NCBI GenBank assembly: GCA_003439945.1
Contig: QVRM01006102.1
Span: forward strand, 1 to 64,000
Direction of reading: 5' to 3'
From: Dermanyssus gallinae
Taxonomy: Eukaryota > Arthropoda > Arachnida > Mesostigmata > Dermanyssidae
DNA length: 64,000 nt
The translations under genes and the position numbers were made by a program. Each line of letters starts with the position of its first letter. Positions within the stretch are counted from its first letter, which is position 1. This document shows, piece after piece, positions 12,869 through 25,640 of the stretch. The notes beneath the pieces were generated by a model. It searched no databases. It was not told the DNA's origin and saw only the letters and a program-made list of their open reading frames with translations.

Positions 12869-15800
12869 TAATTGGACGTAAACTTGGCGGATACTCACTT
12901 TTAGCAAGCGGATACTAGCTATTTAGCTAGGACAGCCGAGGCAGGCTCACCCTAGGTCTGGAAATCATAATCACGAACTGAGTGACGTTGGCGTCTAAGT
13001 GTTCGTCGCCTCTTCATCGGTCGACGAATAGCCGGCGACCGCTTGACTAGATTAATCTGGCCATTGACAAGCCGCCTTCAACGTTGGTATTTTTTGAAGT
13101 ACCGCTAACGCGTATTGACACCTGGGGCCGGCCTCTCCTCTCTCTGCAATTATTATCTAAAAGTCGGACAGTTCGCCGATCGCTGCAATCTATTGAAGGC
13201 GTGTAGGACGTACTCGCAGACACGAGCGTCTTAGTCTCGTGCCACAACTCAGTGATGTGCGTGAACCACAGAGGCCATAATTGAACAGACCAGCCCACTT
13301 GCCCGCATCTAGGGTTTTTCGTAATTTAATGCGTCCCCTTAGCGTGCCCAACACGAAACTAGTTGTCTTTAAGTCTGCACATTTGCGTATACCTATGGGC
13401 AATATTGATGTATGGTTAAAGAATATTCTACTATATCTGCAACAGTTGTTAGTTTAACTTATCAAAGGAACCCAAAATGCGTCCTCGTGGCAAATTACTC
13501 CGAAAGATCGAATGGCAGTTACTTGTTGCCAAGATTACGCGCCGCCGAAGATACAAGAATGCCAGAAGAGGTTCTGGGCAATAAAGGCCAAGAAGAGCTC
13601 TTAGGTGCCGAGAGGAGCTTTTAACAAGAAGGGTTAAGTGTGCATAAAAGCCAGCGTCCGTGCATTTGTTGGGTGAGGTCATACGGTCCGAATATATTGA
13701 CAATGGTGAATAATCCAAGCACAAGCAATGCGCGGTGCCGGATCGTGACGCGTCAGTTGTATTGGCAATAAAGCGGCGCGTAGCTCCTTTGCCTGCGAAT
13801 TTGATTTCTATTTGGCTGCTTTGGTTTTGCCGTTAGATACGAAGGTTAACTGAGAGCAGAGTTACACTTACGAGACTTAACAGCTGCCCATCTACGCCTC
13901 TTTATTATTACATAGAAAGTTGCTGTACTAGGGCACGATAAATTAGATTCTTATAATGTTTGGATTCCGTCCTCCTTAATGGTCAAGTGAGTTTTCTATG
14001 CTATTGAACACAACAGTTTCTTATAGCTAGTTTGGATGTGGTTGTCGCAATTAAAACGTTTCCTCATTTCGATCTTTTGCCTGTATTTAAATATTTTGCC
14101 TGCGATAGCCTTGCGAATAGTTCGTAAAATTGGTCTGTGAAATGTGTAAATATTGCACAAACATACGTAACTTTATACGGGTCTGCTATGTTGACGTAAT
14201 CGTTGTTCTCTCTCATCTTGTGCTATTTCAGTTTGTCATAGGTATGAATTACTATACATGTATGTCGTCGCACGCATTTTTGTGGATAGCCGTCTGTCAT
14301 CTCAGAACACGAATCCTTTCAGAAACGGATTCTAGTGGCCTATGTGAATGTACCGGAGAGGCGACATCCATCCGATCATTGCCGGGATCCTTCCCTGTTT
14401 TTTTTTCTGGAACGTTTCAGGAGTTCATAAGGCACATGCGGACACTAGTGATACATGTGCATAAATTCCAAACAAGATGAAAAGTCTTTTGTGACTCAAT
14501 AGTGGCCCTCTCTGATTTGACCGCTGATTTTATACACATCCATGCACACTCTCACTGCTAGCAGTAAGAGTGCACTCTAATCTCAAAATTTGATTAAAAG
14601 CGCGACACTGGGAGAAGAACTTGCAGTAAAATAACAGAACAATGAAAGTATGCATGGATGTGTATAAAACCAAAGTGGCATGCATGTGTACAAGATCGGT
14701 GGTCAAGTCAGAGAAAGCCACTATTTGGTCATATAGTATATGATTAATACACAAAGACATCCCGAATGGGCAACTCTAGTAGTAACGTTAACACAAGGAG
14801 CATAATTGAAAAGAAAAATTCAACATAATACGCAGTTTAATAAAATTATTTCCATCCTTTTTTTGACAAAGAGCCACACAGCATAAATACATACATCATA
14901 GTGTACTTGCAGATACACTCTAGCGTGTTGGCTTCTATAAGCGATTGTATACGAGGTTGAATCGGCAATGTGATGTTTGCTATTCATATGCGCCCCGTTT
15001 CATGTTTATGCACGTCCTTTTATGACTATACACGTCTTTTCATGCTTATGAGCACGCTTAAATGTTTTAATCTATTTGGCTCACAAGCCAGCAGCAAAGT
15101 CGTTTTGTATGTATGTTGTGCTGCTTATGCCGTAGGACTACTTAAAGGAGTTCAGAATACCTTCATTCACAAAAAAAAATGGATACCTTCATTGCATCTC
15201 AGCCTTTTCAGCACTGGGTAGTCGACCGTCGTGTGCATGGCAGTGCTGATTTAGAAAAGCTGGCTGCGCAGATGGTGTAGTGGCCGCTTGCATTTACCGC
15301 GAATCGCTGAATAGACGGAATGATCCAATACATTTGCCTTTTGGCGCATTTTAAGCTTACAGTATTAACTCCAGATGAATATAGCTAGACCATTTGAACA
15401 GCAAACAAATTCGCTTTGAACCAAGACTAGAGTGTTGAAGCGGTACGTCCCGTTCTCAACACTATAACGCAGCGAAGAGGAAAAACACGATTTTAGTTAA
15501 GTGACTTCCGTGCTGCTTGCAGGTGCCCTATATCAAACACACAATTAAGTGTCCAATCAATTGTCTTTTATCAGTAAGCCAATAATTTTGTTTACTGAAA
15601 GAGCGTGCAACAAAGTTTTGAGAAATGGGTGCTACGCCGGAGAGCCGTACAGATCGTTGGTTGAGCTTGGCTATGATCAACGTTTTTTAGCTAGTCGACT
15701 GATATGAACCTATCCACTGTCAGTAGAGTCGATTGGCTATGCAGTGCAGCATGATAAAAATAACAAGCTGATATAGATTGAATGATATTAGGGTGCAATA

Positions 15801-17119
15801 TGCAATCTGCGCAGAGAATGAGTAACCGTTGTGTGTGAACAGCAAATCTAAATAGAAAATGTTTATATGTAGAAGAGTAGTCTGCCGTTGAGGTGCAGGC
15901 TGTGTCGTAGGCCGCAACCCTACCACCAGCAAGTTCCGCGGGCGGCACTGTAGAGTGATCTCTCCGAACGACGTATTATTTATCAGGGATGGACTGACCT
16001 CTCTCGATGGTCTCCGGGAGTAAGTACAGCTTTTTCGCTAGAGGACCTGCGAGCAGTAATATCATTCACTCTAATTCGCAATCGTTCATCATGGCAGGGG
16101 CAAGGTGGGGTATTACGTAGTCTTGAGAATCACTTGCAGATTGGGCTCTCTCCACTTTAGGCTACTAGTACGGTGCTGCCTAATGTCGTCAATTAGAGCA
16201 CAAAAGGGCAGTACCGTACTGGTCTGATTGTTTTCCTTCTGTATTCCTCTGTTTGACTTTGTAGCTAATTTTTTCTCTTTGCCTCTCTCCGCGGTCTTCC
16301 CTTTATCGTTCGCCTTCTACCCGGAACTCCTCAAAGAAACACCTCCGCTCCGGCGTTACGGCCCAACACTTTTGGGCAGTGCAGTGCGTGGCATAAAAAC
16401 CCGGGAGTTCAAAGGTGGTAGACGCCAATACGTTTTTCAGTGTAAACATGCCGGTCGTTTCCCACGCTGTCAAGGCGAGTAGCACTGCTAAGCTTGTAGC
16501 GCCTTCATAGTTCAACGAGGCGATTCTTATCGACGCGCTGGGGTTTGATCCTGTAGTGAACACGTGCTGGTACTCTTTCTACGTACGTTCCTCCATGATG
16601 CTCTAAATCGACGTTGGGTCGTTTTTACAAATCGGTCATCGCTACTTGACTGTCTCGCTGTGAGTGCCCGGCTATATGTAGGAAGAATTCGAACTTTTGC
16701 TCACGTATGCTTCGTGTGACGTTGCACATTTCTTGGCCGCCTACTTAGCTGCACTGGCCGCCCTCAACAACCGAATGCTAGATCATATCAGCGGGAAGAC
16801 AGAGAATGGCGAGCTTTCTTTAGATGGCTTGCTTGCGAGGATATAGTTTGATGTCTTGCACACTTGTCCAAAGAAAAGAATGGATAAGATATACGTATCG
16901 GACTTGGGCCTAGATTGAGCTAACTGCTGTTAGTCTGCTTTAAAGACAGAAAAACGGTTCATTGAAAAACTTTCAGCAAGTTACTACGGCATGCAAGTGC
17001 CGACGTTATAGAAATAACTACAGGACCTAGCACCTTCAAGGGCGTCCCAATGCAGTCGCTTTACACAAATTACAATAGAAGGTTAAATATGAAGCTGTGT
17101 GTATATCTCGCAAGTTGGA

Positions 17120-17139
17120 TATATATATATATATATATA
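17120..17139. repeat. (TA)n microsatellite with short inverted partner
   Basis: A short TA run preceded by CGCAAGTTGGAT. An inverted near-match, ATCCAGCTTGCG, lies at 20080-20091 just outside the Tc1-like element. The 17.1-20.1 kb block is thus bracketed by short inverted sequences. Confidence 0.8.
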
Positions 17140-17286
17140 CATATTAGACACGGGCAATAGCCTTTTCTGCAAAATTACCTGAATAGTTATAATTGTTTGA
17201 ATTTATGTAATAACGGAACTTTCAAGCTCAATGAAGAATTATTGAACTTAAATAAATTTGCCGTCTAATAAAGACGGTCCCATAAA

Positions 17287-17293
<7 letters not shown>

Positions 17294-17330
<37 letters not shown>

Positions 17331-17384
17331 GGTCATTCATATTTATATATATATATATATTTATATACAGGGTCATTCATATTG
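17294..17384. repeat. (TA)n with duplicated CAGGGTCATTCATAT
   Basis: A TA run is followed by TACAGGGTCATTCATAT, another TA run, then the same motif again 40 bp later. CAGGGTCATTCATAT begins at 17328 and 17368. The second occurrence forms the left terminus of the fold-back element. Confidence 0.9.
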
Positions 17385-18519
17385 TTGTGCACGCATTTCG
17401 AGGTTTGATAGAACTCGGCAAGAAAATAAGTTTTCCCTATGGAGGGAAGACGTGGAAACGTCTTGTTTAGTAGAGAGAGTGAAGTTTATAAAAGTAGTTT
17501 TTCTGCCTTTTTTTTCCTACATAGTTGTGCGAAATCTCTGTTTGCGGGAGAACCAGTCAACGCATGAAGGAACCAATTACACCGGCGTGTTCGGAGGAAA
17601 ATTCTGCACAACGGAAGACACTTCACTAGCTTGCGTAGCAAAAAGCTAATACCCAAATTAAGGAAAGTCATGAAAAGTCGATATTTTACGTTAACGCCTT
17701 TTCATGAAAAAGCGTTAAAATTTTTCATTGCGACCAAAAATGTACGTCTGAAAGACCACTCTCACGCAATAACAAATTTAATGCCCATCATTTTCGTATC
17801 AAGGTGATGGTGCTGCGTTACGTAGTTGTCAAGTCACTAAGCTTTTTCGACAGTCATAGTTGTTATGTTTTACGTGCAAGTTTTCACGTTCAGAACCGTA
17901 AAAATTTGCCAACACGTTTCCGCCCCCTCCTTTCACTAGGAGAATTTATTCTCTTGTTGAGTTCTACCAAACCTCAAAATATGTACCTAACTTTCTCATA
18001 CGCCCTATGGAAATATGCATGCCTTCGCTTTCGATATGGCTATCGAAAAAGCTTAGTGACTTGACAACTACGTAACGCAGCACCATAATCTTGATACGAA
18101 AATGATGGGCATTAAATTTGCTATTGCGTGAGAGTGGTCTTTCGGACGTACATTTTTGGTCCCAATGGAAAATTGTTACGATTTTTCATGAAAAGGCGTT
18201 AACGTAAAATATCGACTTTTCATGACTTTCCTTAATCTGGGTATTAGCTTTTTGCTACGCAAGCTAGTGAAGTATCTTCCGTTGTGCAGAATTTTCCTCC
18301 AAACACGCCGGTAAAATCGGTTCCTTCATGCGTTGACTGGTTCTCCCGCAAACAGAGATTTCGCACAACTATGTAGGAAAAAAAAGGCAGAAAAACTACT
18401 TTTATAAACTTCACTCTCTCTCCTAAACAAGACGTTTCCACGTCTTCCCTCCATAGGGAAAACTTATTTTCTTGCCGAGTTCTATCAAACCTCGAAATGC
18501 GTGCACAACAACATGAATG
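17368..18519. mobile_element. Fold-back (giant inverted repeat) element
   Basis: Left arm 17368-17859 is the reverse complement of right arm 18031-18519, with only scattered mismatches over about 490 bp. They enclose a loop of about 170 bp. The left terminus reads TA-CAGGGTCATTCATATTG, a layout typical of a TA-flanked DNA transposon end. The right terminus lacks the matching ACCCTG and runs into the Tc1-like element. No transposase is encoded, so it is non-autonomous. The loop (about 17935-17990) contains a diverged further copy of the terminal sequence. Confidence 0.88.
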
Positions 18520-18525
18520 TATATA

Positions 18526-20073
18526 CAGTCCCTGAAAAAAATATAGGGCCACCCATGTTTGCCACATTTCACGCATTTATTATAACCAATTGTGTAAAGA
18601 TCATAATGATACATGCTTACAGAGTAACAGCGGATACTTTTATCGACATTTGGGGTATCGGGTTACCTTAAAACACAAGATTTCGACATTTGGCACAGCT
18701 ACGCTGCGAAAATATTATAAAGTCACCACCAAGGTGCATGTCTTAGCGAGTGAACTGAGTGGAATAACAACGTTTGGGCTCATTTAACGGCTCGACAGAA
18801 ACAAAGGCAGACCTCCTACCAGAAGTTTTTTCTTTGTTGAAACGATAGGCTTAATGGGTAAAGAAAAGGCCCATATCAAGGCTTATAAGAACATCGGCCG
18901 CTCTAATCGCAAAATTTCCCGTCAATTAAGGCGTTGAGTCTAAGAAGTAAATAACTTTGTTAATTTAGGTTAAAAATACGCCGTAAAAAAAAGAGTTCAG
19001 GCGTCCAAATTCTATTTTGGAACGAAACAACCTGCAATTCTAAAGAAAGCGTCGAACTCTGCGCCCTCGGCGAGGGCGATTGCGGCGGCGGCCGACGTGC
19101 AAACGAACGTGCGAAATGTGCAAAGCTTCCTCAGGAAGACACATTGGCAAAATACACAAGAAAAAACAACGATTGATCGCTGACCGATGAAAGCTCGTCT
19201 TGACTTCACCCACGATAAAATGTCATGGACAACTGAGTGCCCACGGTACGATGTCATGGACCATTGAGTGACACAGAGTGCTTTTTCGGATGAAAAAAGT
19301 TTAACTTTGATGAACCGGATCGATGTAACTATTATTTGCTTGAAGTCCGCAAGGAAAAACTCAGGTGGCGGTTCAGTGGTGATCTGGGCTGCTGTCGGGT
19401 ATTATACAAAGTCGCCGATTGTTTTTTTAGACGGTCGTGTTTATTCGACGCGCTACGGGGATTTACTAAAAGAGCAATCGGCGCATTTTAAGCTGATGGG
19501 AGGGCCAGACTTCGTTTTTACGCACGATAACGCCCCGACTCACACCGCCAGGCGGATCGCAAGCTGGTTCGACCAACGTCACATTGAAGTCCTTCGCTGG
19601 CCTGCACTCTCACCTGATCTTAATATGATCCAGAATGTGTGGAGCTGGCTCGAACAATAAGTTTACACCGATAAAAAACAATTTTCGAGGCTTGGGACGA
19701 GCTCTTGCAAATGTCATCCAAAATTTGTTTAACACTATACCAAACCGCACTTTTGAGGTTATCAGACTTAATGGAAAGTTCACTGAGTATTAAGTATCGT
19801 TGCTAAATGCCGTGAAATTAGCCCAAATGCCGTTAATCCGCTTAATTAATTTGTTAAAACAGGTATCTTGCTAGTGGCCTTATAATTTATTCGCGGTGTT
19901 GCTGTGTCATATGTGAAAATCTCGTGGTTCAAAGTAATCCGAGACTCCAAATGTCGATAGAAGTTTCCGCTGTTACTCTGTGAGCATGTATCACTGTGAT
20001 CTTTACACGATTGGTTATAATAAATGCGTGAAATGTAACAAAATGGGTGGCCCTATATTTTTTTCGGGGACTG
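18526..20073 (+). mobile_element. Tc1-like DNA transposon, about 1.55 kb
   Basis: Terminal inverted repeats of about 107 bp start CAGTCCCTGAAAAAAATATA on the left and CAGTCCCCGAAAAAAATATA on the reversed right end. They stay nearly identical through ATAGGGCCACCC and TTTCACGCATTTATTATAAC. A TA lies immediately outside each end (18524-18525 and 20074-20075), the target duplication expected of Tc1/mariner elements. Size, TIRs and the internal transposase relic agree. It sits against the right end of the fold-back element and may have inserted into its TA-rich edge. Confidence 0.93.
18854..19793 (+). pseudogene. Tc1-like transposase, inactivated
   Basis: The relic begins MGKEKAHIKAYKNIG and has an N-terminal helix-turn-helix-like region with stops (SNRKISRQLRR then a stop). 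Next come HWQNTQEKTT and the first catalytic region FSDEK. The longest open piece is 19268-19660. It contains GGGSVVIWAAVGY, the second catalytic aspartate in FTHDNAPTHTAR, and WPALSPDLNMIQNVW. The spacing is DD34E, but the third acidic residue is glutamine (IQN where the family has IEN). After a frame change the protein ends in a normal-looking EVIRLNGKFTEY at 19793. Several stops and frameshifts make it a pseudogene. Confidence 0.9.
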
Positions 20074-20075
20074 TA

Positions 20076-23000
20076 TATATCCAGCTTGCGATATATATAT
20101 ATTCTCTTTATTTTTTACCTCGATTTTTTTGTCGCAGCTATACATCGATTTGTCACGCAATAGGTATATCCATTTAGGGCTAGTTCATCTATTCGCCGTA
20201 GTGGTTGGGCCGTTTTTTTCAATAACGCATAATACTGTGATGGTAAACGATGGTAAGCCTAAATCGTGCATTAAATTGAAAGGCGTATATTGGGACGCGG
20301 TGGCAAAATACAGCTTCTGTGTAAGTGAATGGTAGGCTGACAACTACTATAGCGTGACCTGATTCTTAAAGTAGGTTTGTTTCTGTTGGTAAAAACATTG
20401 TGCAACCGTCACGTTGGGCGGCTGCAGGTTTCGACACCGAGTTTGCAGCGAGTTTCAGCTCTGAGTTGGCTACGATACCACGAGCTATAGATAGCCGCGG
20501 ACGCAATAGATGGAACTTCAATTGAGCACTTATGCTGCTCTACACGGATTTCGAGTCAATCGAATTTTTGTCCTTACAGTGCGTCCAGGTAATGTTTCTC
20601 TGCTCGTTTTATAGATGGAGACAGATTATATGTAGCCGCTTTTAGAGAGCTTGCCCTGCGATTCACCGCTGCCGGACAACATTAGTTACATTGGTGGCCG
20701 TCCATTAGTCAGGCCTGTGCCGGGAATGTGGGACGAGCCGGGGTGGACAAATGCAGGACTGTGGTGATCTATTTACTGTGAATGGACTCAGTTGACATTT
20801 AATAGCTCCTGAATCTGTCGGCGGATCGATTCACACATGAACAACAATGCTGTCTGTGAGTGTGAGCTTTTGGGATATGCGCAGTTTTGTTTTCCCCAGA
20901 TGGCCAACGTGCGTCGATCGTCTTCTTCGAGTCTTCTACACAGAGCTTCGCAGAGATTCTATCGCATTTTGGTCTCTGTAGTTTTGCTGTTTTACCTGTT
21001 CAGATGTATGCAGTAAATTATTTTCTCTGGGGGAGATTCGCGAGGAAGGAGATTTTTTTAGGGAAGATTTACGAGGAGGGAGGATTTTTTTGGGAACATT
21101 TAAGAGAAGGGAGGAATTTTTTGGGGAAAATTTACGAGAAGGGAGGATTCTTTGGGGAAGATTCAAAAGAAGGAAGGACAAGGAGGATTTTTGATTGGGG
21201 AACATTTACGAGAAAGGACGATTTGGGGAGATTCAAAAGAAGGGAAGACAGGAAGAATTTTTTAGGGGTAATCACTTTACTCACAGGCTAGGCAGCGCAG
21301 TAGGTTTCCCTGTCATCTACGATTTAGGAAATGCCAAAGGCAGATTCGACGGGCCGCAATGCCGCATCGAGAAAGCGACCGAAACAGATCCATTGTGACA
21401 CTGCCTAGCCGATTCACCATTCACGGCTTGAACAGCGCCGTCTGTTCGCCGATCTTTTGACGGCGTAGCTCTAATCATCATTGTCGTTGTCGTTAATTCC
21501 TGTCATCCTTAGTCGCATCGCTTGCATACGTAGAAAAGACGTGTCTGCAGAGAGCCAACGCCATACGCAGCACCCTATATTCGAAAATCGAGCCACGCTT
21601 GCCAAGGTAGGCGGTTTTGATGTAAACCGTGACACCGAGACCAATCTTGACCTGGCATAAGAGATAACATCCGTGGTTTTCATAGGCTGGCTATCTCGCC
21701 CTCAGTGAAGTGCTCGGGCTCTTACGCTGAGCAAGAGCACCATCATGACTGCAGGTCAGGCGGGACTACCTCGACCGTAAAAATGCGTACATAAGATTCT
21801 GCTAGGAACGTTAAAGGGAACACGTATGTCGGGAAGAACTTCGGATGTTCAAAAGAATATAAAGAGAACTTCAGTTTATTTCGTGCGATCTCAGAGGGCG
21901 GTGAACCCGCTCAATGACGGACAGGTAGAGAGTCACCTAACTAGTTCGTTATGCAGTCGTGACGCTGCGGCCGTGTCCCAAATTGTACAGCCATCGCTTA
22001 CTGAGAGCAACACAACACGAATCTGCATTTTGGGGAGAAGGAGGTGCGCCAGGTAGTACGGCCATCTCCGAAGGCAACCCCTATTTAGGCGAGGGAAAAC
22101 TCCAGGCGTGGAGGTCGAGTGACTGCCAGAGACGCTATGGGTTACGGCAGCCACTAAACAGACTGAAGCTGAAGATGCCGCGTACAGTGGCGTAAGAATA
22201 CTTGTATCCGGAGTGGGAAGCTCAATTTGAACAGGGCTGACGTTGGGGGTGGTCTAGAATTTGCTCGTATTCAATAATAACCTGCACGTTTGGTCTGGTC
22301 CTGCATGTGCCAGTCGCTATATATACGCCAGGTACATAGTGCATGCGTGTCACTACCTATAATTTTCAAAGGCCACCTATCACGAGGACTAAGAGCCGAG
22401 TACCTGCCGGTTCTGTCTGCAGAGGTGTGCCAAGTATCATGCAGTGGAATGCGCAGCACCAAAGTATATCTCGTTTCATTACTTCTCTCGCTAGAAGCGT
22501 GAACAAGATAGGGGCTTATGAAAACAGCCTCATAAAGCAAAATATACTCAATTTTAGTAAAATCAACAGAATTACAATTTCACCATCTGGGAGTATCACA
22601 ACCTGTTCTAGGTTCGTACGAGAACTAGTCAGATTGATTGATATATTACTCGCTTGGATGTATACCTAAACACACATGTCAACCTTTTATATCAGGGGTG
22701 CTTAAAGCGGCAGCATATCTTCTTTGCACGAAATATCACCATAAGGGTAATAACACCTATATTTGCTGATGCAATCTCTTCTCGGTACCTGGTCATAGAG
22801 CTACCATTACTTACGTGACTCGCAATGAGAGATGATTGTGATGGTTTGCATTATGTTTCGCGCTATATGAATTCTACGTTATACAACTACACCAGTAATT
22901 GTAACAATAATAAATCAGATCGTTGCAGAATTAGTACAACATACGTTCCCCGATTGAGACTAGCGTAGGTAATGTTGCGGATCAAACGCACTGGACACCA

Positions 23001-23090
23001 GTGCCTTTCTTTCGGCTAAGCCATTTACAACGGCTGCAGGCCAACATTAAGCAGTCCATACTACTGTTCTATGAAGATCTGGGCTATCAG
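20076..23090. other. Unassigned stretch
   Basis: No recognisable gene. It includes the purine-rich tandem repeat at 21030-21270. Other open frames (for example 21826-22056 and 22343-22669) show no family features. Confidence 0.55.
21030..21270. repeat. Purine-rich imperfect tandem repeat, about 33 bp period
   Basis: Around seven imperfect units of the form GGGAAGATTTACGAGAAGG followed by GAGGATTTTTTT. Because the period is close to 33 bp, a plus-strand frame (20887-21291, 134 aa) stays open with an 11-residue motif such as GKIYEKGGFFG. The frame has no other support; I read this as a minisatellite rather than a gene. Confidence 0.85.
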
Positions 23091-23093
23091 AGA

Positions 23094-23240
23094 ATGAAGC
23101 TTAAGGGGGGAGGTGCGTTTAGTTTGTATGGGTCTCAACAGAGTAACATCCAACCGTTGGAGTCGAGTCCCACACTGCTTAAGAGAGAGACTCGTAGCGA
23201 TAGTGCGTAACAGCATTTAACACCTCCTCCACAAAAAAAA
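23094..23240 (+). mobile_element. SINE-like element, copy 2
   Basis: Homologous to 11027-11172 (minus) and about 41940-42110 (minus). It starts at TGAAGCTTAAGGGGGG and carries GTTTAGT and a box-B-like AGTCGAGTCCCACACTG. It ends CACCTCCTCCAC followed by a run of nine A. The tail, compact length of about 145 bp and internal promoter-like boxes suggest a tRNA-derived SINE that shares a tail with the R1-like LINE. Confidence 0.62.
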
Positions 23241-23301
23241 AGACCAACACTAAGGCATATCTATAAGCTACTACTGCCGTATATTTGTTTTTGTCAGCAT
23301 A

Positions 23302-23303
<2 letters not shown>

Positions 23304-23353
<50 letters not shown>
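23304..23353. repeat. (TA)n microsatellite
   Basis: TA run of about 50 bp with one T insertion, about 60 bp downstream of the SINE-like copy. Confidence 0.97.
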
Positions 23354-23605
23354 CTGCAGCAGCGCTTGTAGCACGTATGTTAGTCGCCGGCCAGGCGCAA
23401 CTGGCCCAATTCGCCAACGACCCTACAACCGCCGACGCGTTGGCTTGTTGGACCGAGACCTTCTGCCTAACAAACTCGCCCAATCGCAATTATTATTTCA
23501 ATATGGCATGAGATAACTTGCTTTGGAATATAGGTTAATTCAATCCGACTTGTTAGCGTAATTGGAAGACCGTCAGCATGAAAATATTGTCAGTAGGTAA
23601 ACGCT

Positions 23606-23640
23606 ATATATATAAATATATATATATATACGTACATATG

Positions 23641-23683
<43 letters not shown>

Positions 23684-23692
23684 GTTTATATA
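23606..23692. repeat. (TA)n/TACGTA compound microsatellite
   Basis: TA runs interrupted by TACGTACATATGTATA. The whole stretch is close to self-complementary and could extrude as a cruciform. Confidence 0.92.
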
Positions 23693-25534
23693 TATTTGTT
23701 ACTTTCAGAAAGACGTGTGTATCGGTTAGCTGCAATTTTCATTCAATGTTCAAACATGTGAGTGGATTATGCTGTGCATTTTGCTGAAACAATGAACGAA
23801 CAAGCGACAGCAACAACAACAACAACAAGAGTAGCTACAAGGATGACTACCACCACAACAACAGCAACTGTGATGGCAGATATTCTACCACTGAATCATC
23901 AACGCACTTCATGTGGCCTGCTTCCCATTCATGCAACAACGACAGCAGCAGGAAGAACATGGTAGGGGAGGGAAGGAGATCCAAAAGCCGAAACGTTTTA
24001 ATGTCGGTAGCGACGTGGGTGACGTTTTACATTGGGTCAGAGTCGGTCAACCAATAGGAACCTCTTTTAATTTAGCGGAGGCGCTTCGTGTTCAGCCATC
24101 AAGCTGTCTTGATGTTAGCAGCTGCGGCGCGGTTCGGTTGTTAATGTACTATTGGCCCCATGTAGTCGGATAGCTGTGGCCGGATGATCCTCAATGAGGA
24201 TGTTTTTTTGGTAACTTGTGTTTTTGCGTACGCATCTTTGTATTGACCGCGTGTATTGACCAAAAACACGTAGTAAAATGCTAAACAGAATACAGAAAAA
24301 ACAAACCTTAATAGTAACCTATATCGATAAATCACCCTCGCAACGTACTGACTCCAAAAGTAAGCCTTCGATATTTTCATATGGCGTACTATGGTGCACT
24401 GTGGCACTAACCTGTTTACAAAATCTGACTGAAATATTATAGTAGCTAAGCATTGCATAAACGTCGCATCTAAAGAGCTGCTGAGCTATGTTTGAGGCTC
24501 CAGATTACGACAGCAGATTGCACTTAAATTTCGACTCTACACTTTACAACATAGCGCTACCACCGCTATTTGTACGTCAAACCAACCGAATATATATCTC
24601 AAATCTAGTCTAGTCTAAACATAATACATCTTCCCAGTTTGCGCAAGCAATCAAGTTAACTTATGAACTTATTTTCTGTTTTTTTTTTGCCGCTAATAAC
24701 CCACATAGTTCAAATCACGGCAAACACGCTCCTTCGAGTCTCACTCGCAGTCAGTTGGCTGGGGAACACCAATATCGTCACCAACTCTATAGTACGTTTC
24801 ATTGTATCTATGGGCTTGCCATCAAGTACTCCAGAGATTGCAAAAGGTTTTTGTAGCCGAATAATCGTTTTCTTGTGTTTAGGCTCTTTTTCTGTCTATC
24901 TCTTTTTCTCTCATGTGTACAGCCCTCAGATTAGGACACGGTACTGTAACCGCCTGTCCTCTAAAACACGCGTTCTACGCTATAATCAATACCGACGCAT
25001 CTAGTCTGGATTACGTAGCCACACTGCCAGAGTAATAATGATAATAATAGCGAAACAAACACCTACTTTCTCCACTCGACTGTCACGAACAGTTAGATCC
25101 CCTGCAACAGCCTGCCACTTGTGAAAGGCGCTTGTTTGGGATGCGACGATCACCGATACGCTTGCTCTCTCTAACCTGGAAACCAGTGCATCTGTCGCCG
25201 GCTCCGCGGCACGCAAGGCTAAGCGTTTAAAAACTAACAAATATGCACAGTTCGCCAACAAGTTCATTTTCGTGCCGCTAGTATTTGAGACACCCGGGGA
25301 ACCTAGCTCTGAGGCATGGTCGCTTTTACAGCGGATTAGCAAACGAACGGACCTGGTGACAGGGGAAAAAAGAGCTCTTGGCTTTCTTCTTCAGCGGCTA
25401 TCTCTGACGGTTCGGCACGGCAATGCGACAGCAATAATGGTCACAATGAGAGGCAGCCTCGAGGATAAGCTCGACTGGTAGCGCTCCTCACAAAGCCTAG
25501 TGTAGTTAGTTAATGGTATTAATCTGTAAAAAAT

Positions 25535-25565
25535 AAATAAAAAAAAAAATAAATAAAAAAAAATA

Positions 25566-25637
<72 letters not shown>
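25535..25637. repeat. A-rich tract followed by (TA)n
   Basis: About 45 bp of A with scattered T, then a TA run of about 55 bp. This resembles a decayed poly(A) tail abutting a TA array, a layout also seen at the 3' side of the R1-like LINE, although no element was recognised upstream. Confidence 0.9.

Positions 25638-25640
<3 letters not shown>

Larger units (their letters stand above)
12185..17290. other. Long unassigned stretch
   Basis: About 5 kb without a recognisable gene or transposon. It contains (TA)n runs at 12825-12866 and 17120-17139 and a short TA/TG-rich patch near 12680. Open frames up to 116 residues (for example 14130-14480) show no motif, and I treat them as chance. Confidence 0.55.

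Noticed and set aside
18244..18576. 110-residue minus-strand frame in the fold-back arm
   Set aside because: The same peptide is encoded by the other arm because of the inverted repeat; no family features, so it does not support a gene.
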